Shown: piece after piece, positions 1-7,472 of the stretch | Position numbering within the stretch: position 1 is the first letter of the stretch | Layout of the letters: each line of letters starts with the position of its first letter | DNA from: an uncultured Sphingomonadaceae bacterium | Lineage (GTDB): Bacteria; Pseudomonadota; Alphaproteobacteria; Sphingomonadales; Sphingomonadaceae | Length of the DNA stretch: 64,000 nucleotides | Assembly (NCBI GenBank): GCA_947496865.1 | Contig: CANMEE010000001.1 | Location: 124,001 to 188,000, forward strand | Direction: 5' to 3' | The notes under the pieces: model-generated | Seen by the model: only the letters and a program-made list of their open reading frames with translations | Told to the model about the DNA's origin: nothing | Databases searched by the model: none | Position numbers and translations under genes: made by a program

Positions 1-325
1 ATCAAGCCGCACTTATGCCAATGCAGCCGCGGTCATTAAAACCGGGCTTGATCCCAGCGATCTGCTTGTCCTCCTCAAATTTATCGAATCACGCTTTGGC
101 GACCGACGCGGCCAGCGATGGTCACAAAGAGTGCTCGATCTCGATATTATATTATGGAGTGAAGGCCTGTTTTCTGATGATGATCCGCAGCTCATCATTC
201 CTCACCCGATGATGCGCGAACGTCCCTTTGTCCTGCGGCCCGCCGCCGAAATAGCGCCGAAATGGCGTGATCCGGTAACCGGGCTAACAATCGCGCAAAT
301 CGCATCGCGCAAGCCCCATCGATAA
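1..325 (+). CDS. folK: HPPK, folate biosynthesis pyrophosphokinase (3' end only)
   Basis: C-terminal part of 6-hydroxymethyl-7,8-dihydropterin pyrophosphokinase, which moves pyrophosphate from ATP to the pterin in folate synthesis. The open frame enters from the left edge at base 2 and ends at TAA 323-325. The family signature is clear: an RW..R.LDLDI stretch (GDRRGQRWSQRVLDLDIILW, about 107-160) carries the magnesium-binding aspartates, followed by IPHP and RPFVLRPAAEIAP. The start lies outside the window. Being cut is a window artefact, not gene damage. Confidence 0.93.
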   Translation, partial: SSRTYANAAAVIKTGLDPSDLLVLLKFIESRFGDRRGQRWSQRVLDLDIILWSEGLFSDDDPQLIIPHPMMRERPFVLRPAAEIAPKWRDPVTGLTIAQIASRKPHR

Positions 326-423
326 AATCCTGCGCAAACAGCGCAAAGCCGCTTGACCCCAAAGCCAAGCACCACTAGGGAGGCGCTTCTCACGAGCATT
401 TATGCAAAGCATTTTATGTCTGG

Positions 424-499
424 GGGCCCTTAGCTCAGTCGGTAGAGCAACTGACTTTTAATCAGTAGGTCGCTGGTTCGAACCCAGCAGGGCTCACCA
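424..499 (+). tRNA. tRNA-Lys (anticodon UUU)
   Basis: A 76-nt cloverleaf. The acceptor stem is GGGCCCT (424-430) with AGGGCTC (489-495). The D-arm is in GCTCAGTCGGTAGAGC. The anticodon stem CTGA/TCAG holds loop CTTTTAA, with anticodon TTT at 457-459. The T-arm is CTGGTTCGAACCCAG, followed by an encoded CCA (497-499). The 3' half is the integration site of the element to its right, and the gene remains complete. Confidence 0.97.
455..499 (+). repeat. attL: 3' end of tRNA-Lys
   Basis: The 45 bases from the anticodon loop to the CCA end are identical to 25569-25613. Identity stops right after CCA on the right (CTAAT here, TTATT at the other copy) and before the anticodon loop on the left. This is the usual footprint of tyrosine-recombinase integration into a tRNA 3' end. 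Confidence 0.93.
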
Positions 500-534
500 C
501 TAATCCCATACTTATCAATGGGTTAGTGGGTTGG

Positions 535-558
535 TTTGACAGCAGACTCTGCGTCAAA
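535..558. promoter_or_regulatory. Near-perfect palindrome upstream of int
   Basis: TTTGAC (535-540), then GCAGA (542-546), pair with TCTGC (548-552) and GTCAAA (553-558). Only one unpaired base interrupts the left arm. It lies about 60 bp before the integrase start and inside the likely attP region, so it fits an operator for integrase control or an accessory-factor site. Function is inferred from position. Confidence 0.5.
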
Positions 559-563
559 TACTG

Positions 564-591
564 TTACACATAGCTTACACACTTTCACATA
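564..591 (+). promoter_or_regulatory. Candidate integrase arm-type sites (left)
   Basis: Three TTACACATA-like 9-mers lie in a row: TTACACATA (564-572), TTACACACT (575-583) and TTTCACATA (583-591). Two more copies lie inside the right end (25489-25509). Short repeats on both sides of the crossover core are what lambda-type integrases bind with their N-terminal domain. Assignment is by pattern and position only. Confidence 0.45.
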
Positions 592-615
592 ATTTTATGA
601 TGATGGAGGCATGTT

Positions 616-1746
616 GTGACAAAGCACACAATTCTGGGTGATAAAGTCCATATTTATCAACGCGAGAACAGCGGCAAATGGCAATGCGCCACATATTTGA
701 ATGGCAAAAACCATCGGACATCAACAAAAGAGAGCAGCCTGGCTCTCGCCAAGGATTTTGCTGAAGATTGGTATTTAGGTTTGCGTGGACAAGCCAAGCG
801 CGGTGAACTCCATAACGAAAAAACGTTCAAACATGCTGCGCAGAAATTTTTAGATGAGTACGCAGTAATCCTCGCGGATGAAAGAAATCCAAGGTGGATC
901 AAAGACCATGAGGGAAGAATTAGGCTTCACTTAAACCCCTTCTTCGGGAAATTACCACTATCCCAAGTCACTTCCGGAGCGGTGCAAGATTATCGCGCTC
1001 ATCGCATAAGCGGATCAAAGCCACCTTCGCGAAGTACGTTGCATACAGAAATTGTGTCAATACGCCAGATCATGAAAACAGCTCAACGACAAGGCTGGAT
1101 TGCTTATCTTCCAGACTTTTCGGCTCCATACAAAACGAGCGGCAAAGTCGTTCATCGTGCATGGTTCTCGGAACAGGAATATAAGCAGCTTTACGAAGCA
1201 ACCCGGAAAAACAAAAACAAGCCGAAAAATGCGAGGCACAAATGGTTTGCCGAGCAACTGCACGACAAGATATTATTCATGGCAAACACCGGTATTCGTC
1301 CTGATGAGGCTAACAGCCTAGAATACCGGGATGTCGAGATCGTTGAAGATGACGCCACCGGCGAAACGATCCTCGTCATTCAGGTGCGCGGCAAGCGCGG
1401 AATGGGTTACTGCAAAAGCACCACCGGTGCTGTGCGACCTTTTCAGAGATTGATTGAGCGTAATCAGCCGGAACCGACCGACCGTCTCTTTCCGTCCGAC
1501 CACAAAAAACAGTTCAATCGAATATTGGAGGAACTAGGACTAAAATTTGATCGACAAGGCAATCGCCGGACACTTTATTCATTGCGCCACAGCTACATAT
1601 CGTTTCGGTTACTGGAGGGTGCTGACATCTATCAGATCGCTAAAAATTGCCGAACAAGCGTGGAAATGATCGAGAAGCACTACGCAATCCATCTGAAAAA
1701 CCACCTCGATGCAGCTGCAATCAACGTGCGGAAGAAACGCCGCTAG
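616..1746 (+). CDS. Tyrosine integrase
   Basis: Site-specific recombinase (phage integrase family, 376 aa) that would insert and excise the element at tRNA-Lys. An N-terminal arm/core-binding region (1-175) precedes the catalytic domain. R228 sits in NTGIRPDEA, R324-H325 in YSLRHSYIS, and the nucleophile is probably Y356 in EKHYAIH. The residue three before R324 is Tyr rather than the common His, a tolerated variation. GTG start at 616, with GGAGG at 605-609; the ATG at 611 runs straight into TGA. It is transcribed away from attL, the usual layout. No excisionase gene was recognised nearby. Confidence 0.93.
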   Translation: MTKHTILGDKVHIYQRENSGKWQCATYLNGKNHRTSTKESSLALAKDFAEDWYLGLRGQAKRGELHNEKTFKHAAQKFLDEYAVILADERNPRWIKDHEGRIRLHLNPFFGKLPLSQVTSGAVQDYRAHRISGSKPPSRSTLHTEIVSIRQIMKTAQRQGWIAYLPDFSAPYKTSGKVVHRAWFSEQEYKQLYEATRKNKNKPKNARHKWFAEQLHDKILFMANTGIRPDEANSLEYRDVEIVEDDATGETILVIQVRGKRGMGYCKSTTGAVRPFQRLIERNQPEPTDRLFPSDHKKQFNRILEELGLKFDRQGNRRTLYSLRHSYISFRLLEGADIYQIAKNCRTSVEMIEKHYAIHLKNHLDAAAINVRKKRR

Positions 1747-1894
1747 CTGCTAGCTTGTGTCTGCGTCATCCTGAAAGCGGACTCTAGGAGCATTTTAAAC
1801 GCGAGCGCTCAGAAATCTATTCTCAACTTGGTGTGAGAAGGCGCTTTCTAGCCACTTTAATCTGCGTTTCGGAAGCTGGACTGAGTCCTTCGTG

Positions 1895-2149
1895 CTAGCG
1901 TTTACTCTTATTTCTACGTTGAGTAAGCGTGGAACCGGCTGCAGTCTTGGCCGCTTTAGAAGTGGTTTTGCTTCTTAAGGTTTTTGAGGCAGCGCTGGCC
2001 GCTTTTTTTCCAGTTTCTTTTTTGGTTTTGCTCTGAGCTAAGGCAGAACCAGCAGCTGTTTTGGCAGTTTTGGAAGCCTTAGGGCTTTTCAATGTTTTGG
2101 ATGCTGCGCTGGCGGCCCTCTTACCGGTCTTTTCTTTGTTCTTTACCAA
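1895..2149 (-). CDS. Lys/Ala-rich histone-H1-like small protein, two internal repeats
   Basis: 84-aa, very basic protein made of Lys, Ala, Ser and Thr. It consists of two copies of a roughly 37-residue unit: TGKRAASAASKTLKS (about 8-22) recurs as TGKKAASAASKTLRS (about 46-60). Each copy is followed by a SKxAKTAAGS(A/T)LxQ tail. The composition is like histone H1 C-terminal tails and bacterial H1-like proteins, so DNA or RNA binding is plausible. It lies 82 bp downstream of the TIR/deoxyribosyltransferase-like gene on the same strand and probably shares its transcript. No enzymatic motif is visible. Confidence 0.7.
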   Translation of the reverse strand: MVKNKEKTGKRAASAASKTLKSPKASKTAKTAAGSALAQSKTKKETGKKAASAASKTLRSKTTSKAAKTAAGSTLTQRRNKSKR

Positions 2150-2231
2150 AGTGATATCTCCTCATTTAATGCTGATAGTATTACATGCAGCACAAAAGAT
2201 CAAAATTTTAGCTTTGTAGAGCGATACATAA

Positions 2232-2855
2232 CTAGGGTGCTGGTTCAGTTGTTAGCCAACTCACCACTATTCTCTCGAAATCAACATAAGGAATGTTGTC
2301 TGAATCAAATTCTAACTCTTCGGTTAATGTCGGTAAATTATCAAGAAATTGCTGATAAATTCCGGTTACTTGATCTCCGCTAGGTAGTTGCCGGCGAGAA
2401 ACATTGGCAAGCCAATCGCGAGTTTCATGCACCGCCTGCATTGGGCTATTATCGTGTCCATGAATATCCATACCCGCCAAGTCGGAGACGAAAGTTTGAT
2501 ATCGATATTGCTCGATATCAAAAATTAGCACTCGCTTTAGTTTTTGCTCCTTGTTTCCAAAACGCTTAGCGCCAAGAAACATTCCAAGCTCCAAAGGCAT
2601 ATTGAAACGAGGCAGTTGGGAAACAGGGTCCGGATCGGTCCGAGAAAGATCGTGAATCCCGTATCGGCATTCATTGATTAGATTATATATCTTATCGATG
2701 CGCGTCTGTCCGCCATCATCTAATTCACGGGCCGAGCGCGCTCGAAAACCACATGAAAAAATAGTAAAGATTAATGCCCGAAAAATCGGTGCATATTCCG
2801 GATCGAATGGGCAGTTTATAAAAACGTCGTTTAATGAGTTTCGAGCGGTGACCAA
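2232..2855 (-). CDS. TIR/nucleoside-deoxyribosyltransferase-like protein
   Basis: 207-aa soluble protein. It begins with a beta-strand motif VFINCPFDPEY (about 11-21), followed by a Rossmann-like region with RIDKIYNLINECRYGIHDLSR and LPRFNMPLELGMFLGAKRFG. This layout (short strand, charged helix, later N-M-P-x-E-L-G) resembles nucleoside deoxyribosyltransferase and TIR-like NAD-consuming domains; the glutamate of PLELG is the candidate catalytic residue. It belongs to a widespread uncharacterised bacterial family. No ATG is available, so the start shown is TTG. That TTG is two codons after, and in the same frame as, the TAG stop of the upstream lysine-rich gene, so reinitiation or readthrough is possible. 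NAD hydrolysis or a defence role is inference. Confidence 0.72.
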   Translation of the reverse strand: MVTARNSLNDVFINCPFDPEYAPIFRALIFTIFSCGFRARSARELDDGGQTRIDKIYNLINECRYGIHDLSRTDPDPVSQLPRFNMPLELGMFLGAKRFGNKEQKLKRVLIFDIEQYRYQTFVSDLAGMDIHGHDNSPMQAVHETRDWLANVSRRQLPSGDQVTGIYQQFLDNLPTLTEELEFDSDNIPYVDFERIVVSWLTTEPAP

Positions 2856-2858
2856 CTT

Positions 2859-3119
2859 CTATTTCTTCTTTTTCTTACTGCGGACTGTTTTTACCGCAGC
2901 CTTCTTGGTCGATTTTTTCGTAGTTGATGCTTTCTTAACGGTGGTGCTCTTAACCGACGCGCTCTTAATCGCAGTGTTGGCTTCTTTAATAGTGATCGTT
3001 GCGCCCCGGCTTGTAGCTGGACGCAGTATAAATTTTCCTGATTTCGCGCTACGCCCGATAACTCGAGGATTTTTCTTGGGGCTCTTCTTTTGACCTGACG
3101 TGGATGCTTTTGTTGGCAT
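2859..3119 (-). CDS. Lysine-rich basic protein upstream of the TIR-like gene
   Basis: 86 aa from the preferred ATG; a GTG five codons upstream, giving an end of 3134, is an alternative. The N-terminal half contains a GRSAKSGKFI motif and a threonine-rich strand. The C-terminal half is a Lys/Thr/Ala tail ending in KKKKK. It resembles nucleic-acid-binding tails and pairs with the Lys/Ala-rich protein at the other end of this three-gene leftward group. Its TAG stop (2859-2861) is in frame with the next gene, with a single AAG codon between the stop and the TTG start. Function unknown. Confidence 0.6.
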   Translation of the reverse strand: MPTKASTSGQKKSPKKNPRVIGRSAKSGKFILRPATSRGATITIKEANTAIKSASVKSTTVKKASTTKKSTKKAAVKTVRSKKKKK

Positions 3120-3208
3120 CTGACAAATATGCACATTCAGAAATTGATAAGCAAGCTAATCCGACTAGACTGCGATAAAACAGATTTTCTGGTAAAATAC
3201 CGGGAACT

Positions 3209-4516
3209 ATGTCTCTCAACGAAAACGATCAGAGGAAAGAGTGTACACAGGCTGAGTTAGATCAGCTGTGGCAGGAACAACCTGAGAATTCGTTCAACAT
3301 ACTGGCGAAAAACAGCGATAACCAGTTACCAATTGATCTTTTCGAGCCAACTAAAGAAATTCGCCCCGAATATAATATCGGCAAATTCGCAGGCAAAATT
3401 TTTACTTCTCCGTACGCCACAAATATCAGGGAGATTCGCAAGTATCAGTGGCAAGTTGTTAATGGCGATCAATCGCTTGATGCGTCACTAACAGTAACCC
3501 CACTCACCGGACAGAAAACACCAACCACTACGACCCTGCGAGTATTCCTCGCACTACTCCAGATATGGGAACACATCGGCTTCCCCGACGATGGTATCAT
3601 CCGGTTTTCAGCACGCCAGATGTGCGATGTGATTGGATGGAGTTGGGCCGGTACTGATACCGCCAACCGAATATACGAACATCTGAAAATTCTCTCCGGC
3701 ACATCCATTAGTTGGGTACTGGCTTATCAATCCAAAGGTGGCGAGTTAAACAAGTTGTATACGGATATGAGCATATTATCGTCTGCTTCTTATCGACAAC
3801 GCGGATCGCTATTTGAACCCGAAAAATTCAGCATTGTGCAGAAAATCAGATTGAATCCTGATTTAGTTGACAACATGTTGGCGGGGCATGTGCGGCCAAT
3901 GAATTATGAGGCGTTCAAAAAAATCGGGAATGATACGACAGCCATCCTTTACACTTGTCTCGATTTGTATTTGCACAAGAAACCAAAATGGGAAAGGCGA
4001 TCGAAAGCATTGTTGTCCGATGACCTGGGACTAGCCGGAAAGCGTTATGAAAAGCGATTCAACCGACACGCCAAATTGAAAGAATTTGTGCGCGAACTTG
4101 ACGGCATTGAGTTGTTTTCTGGAACGCTCCGCTTGGCGATCGAACAAACAGCCGATGAACAAGATTGGAAACTGGTTGCGAGGAAAGAAAAGTCGGCGTT
4201 ATCAAAACAAAAAAGGACAGTCCTAAAATCGGTTGCGTCGGACGAAGAGGCTGAACTGATTGCTGACGAACTAATTGAGATGATATTGCGACAACCAAGG
4301 TCAGGCAAACCGAACCCTGCTGTCATCAAGTTTCTTTGTAAACTATACCCGCAAACGCTGCTTCGCAACGCACTCTCGATCGCCAAAGCTGATTACCAGG
4401 GCAAGATCAAAAAGACCCTCACACACGTCTTTGTCACTGAAATCAAACGAGCAGTTCAGGAAGACCCTGAACTACAATGGTACGACGACGCTCCGAAAGC
4501 TGGTCACAGCAAATAG
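3209..4516 (+). CDS. Plasmid replication initiator-like protein
   Basis: 435 aa, probably the Rep initiator of the ancestral plasmid. A region around 75-180 reads like the winged-helix module of RepA/TrfA-type initiators: TPLTGQKTPTTTTLRVFLAL, then a helix-turn-helix ending in a conserved W..AGTDTANRIYEHL. A second, basic winged-helix-like part (about 235-330) and an alpha-helical C-terminus follow. It lies beside parA/parB, as Rep genes do in low-copy plasmids. The start is ATG 3209; no strong ribosome site is evident (GGGAACT just upstream). The family assignment rests on pattern and context. Confidence 0.6.
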   Translation: MSLNENDQRKECTQAELDQLWQEQPENSFNILAKNSDNQLPIDLFEPTKEIRPEYNIGKFAGKIFTSPYATNIREIRKYQWQVVNGDQSLDASLTVTPLTGQKTPTTTTLRVFLALLQIWEHIGFPDDGIIRFSARQMCDVIGWSWAGTDTANRIYEHLKILSGTSISWVLAYQSKGGELNKLYTDMSILSSASYRQRGSLFEPEKFSIVQKIRLNPDLVDNMLAGHVRPMNYEAFKKIGNDTTAILYTCLDLYLHKKPKWERRSKALLSDDLGLAGKRYEKRFNRHAKLKEFVRELDGIELFSGTLRLAIEQTADEQDWKLVARKEKSALSKQKRTVLKSVASDEEAELIADELIEMILRQPRSGKPNPAVIKFLCKLYPQTLLRNALSIAKADYQGKIKKTLTHVFVTEIKRAVQEDPELQWYDDAPKAGHSK

Positions 4517-4550
4517 GTCATGGTATCTTTGAGATATAAAACGATAACGT

Positions 4551-4790
4551 ATGAAAACCACAAGCATAGACATATACACCATACTAACCGGTCTTGGTGT
4601 TGATGAGGCCAAAGCAAAAGCGGCGGCCGATGAAATACTGACCAAAACAGAAGCCCTAGAAACGCTAGCTACAAAATCTGATCTAACAGTCGGTCTTGCA
4701 AATACTCGAGCGACAATAATTCAATGGGTGGCAGGTTTATTGATTGTCCAAGCAGCGGCAATTGTAGCCCTACAAAATTTACTCGGATAA
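4551..4790 (+). CDS. Small coiled-coil membrane protein
   Basis: 79 aa. A helical N-terminus rich in Ala, Lys and Glu (coiled coil, about 15-45, with a LATKSDL motif) is followed by one C-terminal membrane helix (VAGLLIVQAAAIVALQNLL). This is the arrangement of the small CCDC90/DUF1640-like proteins often found in proteobacterial genomes and plasmids, whose function is unknown. It sits 34 bp after the Rep-like gene and ends 1 bp before the convergent parB stop. Confidence 0.6.
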   Translation: MKTTSIDIYTILTGLGVDEAKAKAAADEILTKTEALETLATKSDLTVGLANTRATIIQWVAGLLIVQAAAIVALQNLLG

Positions 4791-4791
4791 A

Positions 4792-5622
4792 TTACACATC
4801 TTCCAATTCTGCGGCAGCAATAGTTATGGCATTGAGGCGGTTGATAATCGCATGTACTTCGGCCCGGTTTGCTTCTGTCAGCGGCTGTTTTTGCAACGCA
4901 TCTGCAGCCTTACTAAGTTTTAAAATGGCTGCCTCAGAGGGTGATAGACGCCTAGCTTCAGTGCCCTTCAAAGGCTCGCTAGCTCCGTTTACAGGCCTTT
5001 TCGAAGCATCACGTATGTCCTTTACGGTCAAATTTTCTTCGCGGCCCCGTTGCCAAAGCTTAAGTTGCAAAGCTTCGTCGGGCAATTGTGCTAATTCAAT
5101 CAGAATGCTTTTGGAAATATCTTTCTCAGCTGCCTCCGCTCGGATAGCCGCCGGAAGTTGCTGCACCTTCAACAGACGGTTGATGGTCTGCCGGTTTTTG
5201 CCCAGCAATTTTGCGGCGGTCGTTTGGTTTAAGCCCTGATCATCAATCAAACGAGAGACGGCTTCAGCTTCCTCGATCGGAGATAGGTCAACACGCTGGA
5301 GGTTTTCAATGATCGCAACTACTGGTGCATTGTCATCATTGCGAACAATGGCTGAGATTGTTGGCCTTTTTAGTATCTGCACTGCACGGAACCGCCGTTC
5401 GCCAGCGGTAATCAGAAACTTAGCTGCATTCTCTGGATCAATTCGGACGATTATAGGCTGGAACAATCCGTGTTGTTCAATGGAGGATGCCAAGTCTTGA
5501 AGAGTATCCTCGGCAAATGTCTTGCGCGGCTGATCGGGATCAGGGCGAATGTCTGAAACTGCTAAATCAGAGATAGTCGGGCCATCATCTAGCGCCCCGA
5601 ACAAGGCAGTTTTATTGGTCAT
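4792..5622 (-). CDS. parB: ParB partition protein
   Basis: 276 aa, CTP-dependent centromere-binding protein for segregation. An N-terminal ParB/Srx domain (about 15-110) contains GERRFRA at 74-80, the arginine-rich CTP-binding box. A helix-turn-helix follows (about 130-160, TTAAKLLGKNRQTINRLL). The C-terminus is the expected dimerisation region. The gene overlaps parA by 4 bp (ATGA), so the two are translationally coupled. No parS like the chromosomal TGTTTCACGTGAAACA site was seen nearby. Sequence similarity is only general, so the cognate site is probably element-specific. Confidence 0.93.
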   Translation of the reverse strand: MTNKTALFGALDDGPTISDLAVSDIRPDPDQPRKTFAEDTLQDLASSIEQHGLFQPIIVRIDPENAAKFLITAGERRFRAVQILKRPTISAIVRNDDNAPVVAIIENLQRVDLSPIEEAEAVSRLIDDQGLNQTTAAKLLGKNRQTINRLLKVQQLPAAIRAEAAEKDISKSILIELAQLPDEALQLKLWQRGREENLTVKDIRDASKRPVNGASEPLKGTEARRLSPSEAAILKLSKAADALQKQPLTEANRAEVHAIINRLNAITIAAAELEDV

Positions 5623-6386
5623 ATTTCACAAATTATCTTGGCTAATGTCTCATATTCATGGCGTCCTGGTGTATCTGGAAACAACTCAAAAACTGGCCTG
5701 CACTCAGCAGCAGCCTTGTCGTAATTGGTCGCTGCCGGGATTGGATCAAACACCCGAATGCCAGCTCCCTCAGCCTGCTTTTGCAGATTGATCAACGCGG
5801 CATCATCAGCGGTGCGTCCACGATGATAGATCGTCGGTAGAACGCCAAAGACTTGTAACGACGGATTTGAACGCCGCACTTTCGCGATCGTTTGCGCCAG
5901 GGCCGGAATACCTGACGACGACATTGCGTCGGTTTTTGATGGTATTAAAACAAACTGCGAGGCCATCAACGCATTGATCAAAAGCCGTTCCAAGTTTGGG
6001 CCGCAATCAATCAACACAACGTCAAACTCATCTTTTATGTCTTTGAGCGCGTGCTTCAGCACGCCATTGCTGTCCACCTCAAACGCCAAGCGTGCTCCTG
6101 CTTCAGCAAGTGACAACGCTGCGGGAGCGATTTTTACGCCGCCGCTCGTGCCAATGATCACGTCTCGCATTGGACGATCCTCACTATACACATGGAACAT
6201 AGAACCAGTCGTTTCGTCTACTTTGATCGGATCATAACCAAAATATTGGGTGAGATTGCCCTGGTGGTCATTATCAATGACCAACACTCGCTTACCCATC
6301 TTCCCCAAAAAATAGGCCAGATGTCGAGCAGTGGTTGTTTTAGAGACTCCGCCTTTTTGATTGGCGATGGTGAATACTTTAGTCAT
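5619..6386 (-). CDS. parA: ParA partition ATPase
   Basis: 255 aa, P-loop ATPase that moves ParB-parS complexes over the nucleoid. The deviant Walker A is KGGVSKTT at 11-18, with the signature lysine K11 (the common form is KGGVGKTT). Walker A' is VLIDCGPN (about 124-131). No N-terminal HTH is present, so it is the short Type Ib/Soj-like form and would not itself act as an operon repressor. It is divergent from the membrane protein gene at 6494, with about 107 bp between them for promoters. Confidence 0.95.
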   Translation of the reverse strand: MTKVFTIANQKGGVSKTTTARHLAYFLGKMGKRVLVIDNDHQGNLTQYFGYDPIKVDETTGSMFHVYSEDRPMRDVIIGTSGGVKIAPAALSLAEAGARLAFEVDSNGVLKHALKDIKDEFDVVLIDCGPNLERLLINALMASQFVLIPSKTDAMSSSGIPALAQTIAKVRRSNPSLQVFGVLPTIYHRGRTADDAALINLQKQAEGAGIRVFDPIPAATNYDKAAAECRPVFELFPDTPGRHEYETLAKIICEI

Positions 6387-6493
6387 GGGCTTGGATCAGT
6401 TAAATTTTATCACGCCCGCTGCTGGAGCGCGACACTATTCACAAACCAGAATGATAATTTATAGATTACAAAATAACAGTGGAGAGATCAATC

Positions 6494-7306
6494 ATGTCTT
6501 GGGCAACTATCGGAAGCTATGTTTCAATATCATTTATAGTTAGTGTAATTACCAGCATCGTGGTCAGCACCACTGCATTCATCCTTGGCGTACGCATGGC
6601 CAAGAATCAAAGCGATCGATCAGCACTGCGGGAAACCTACAAGACGCTCTACGAGCATTTGGATAACATTAAAGGCAGCATTGAAAATCGCGAACCTATT
6701 CATTGGGGGAAGTTCCGGTATGAGAAAAACTGGCGAAACACACCCGTCAGAGCCATTGTTTCATCTGGTCAATCAAATATGATCCCGCAACATCTCATGG
6801 AGCGGATTATGAAAGTTGAAAATGACGCTCTTAGCATAGCCGGTGGACATAGCATGTGGGTTGAGGAAAATTTTGCAGATGCGGCCATCAATTATCTCGA
6901 TAAAGCCGGAATCAAGGCCGGAATTCATAGCAGCGGTCGCAGTATCTATAGCTATACCGGAATATCATTCACGCTTATCGATGAAGAAAGACTTTCAAAA
7001 TTCGAAACAGATGCGATCGAAAACCAAATTGGTATAAGCTTAGGCGTCAAACCAAAAGTAGGATCGCATCAGACATACTACATTTATCCAGATAAGCTTG
7101 AGATCGATGCATTCGCAAAATTAATCTCTGATCTGCACTCGATCATGTCAGATGATGAAGAAGGCAGAAAGTTGATTGATGGCTTGAATGACCAACCTGA
7201 AAAGTTAGTTAGAATGCTCAATATATTACGCTCTCGAATTCGCGATCCACATCCGCTTTACGAAAGCATTGCCCAGTCTTTCAGAGATATTTTTGGACGC
7301 AAATAG
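6494..7306 (+). CDS. Unknown single-pass membrane protein next to CBASS genes
   Basis: 270 aa from ATG 6494, which has GGAGAG 7 bp upstream; a GTG at 6479 is less likely. One N-terminal membrane helix (about 5-30, IGSYVSISFIVSVITSIVVSTTAFILGVRMA) is followed by a soluble cytoplasmic region of mixed alpha/beta character and no recognisable catalytic motif. It lies between parA (divergent) and the CD-NTase (same direction, about 165 bp downstream), so it may be transcribed with the CBASS genes. Homology is not recognised. Confidence 0.7.
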   Translation: MSWATIGSYVSISFIVSVITSIVVSTTAFILGVRMAKNQSDRSALRETYKTLYEHLDNIKGSIENREPIHWGKFRYEKNWRNTPVRAIVSSGQSNMIPQHLMERIMKVENDALSIAGGHSMWVEENFADAAINYLDKAGIKAGIHSSGRSIYSYTGISFTLIDEERLSKFETDAIENQIGISLGVKPKVGSHQTYYIYPDKLEIDAFAKLISDLHSIMSDDEEGRKLIDGLNDQPEKLVRMLNILRSRIRDPHPLYESIAQSFRDIFGRK

Positions 7307-7472
7307 CCAAATTTTATTGGTTTTTCCCACGAATTTTAATCGCTTCTTCGACGAGATTCCCAAGATTGGCTTTTATCCAAGCATATCGCTCTTTCTAGCT
7401 GTTCTTGTTTCCGCTGTTCTCAGTAACTACATTACTAATCAGCAAGTAGAATTTGGGGGTTAGATTGATCAA

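Noticed and set aside
2674..3093. 139-codon rightward ORF over the lysine-rich gene
   Set aside because: It is the antisense of the Lys-rich and TIR-like genes; the F/V/L-rich translation is the complement of Lys codons.
4724..5239. 171-codon rightward ORF over parB
   Set aside because: Antisense shadow of a clear ParB.
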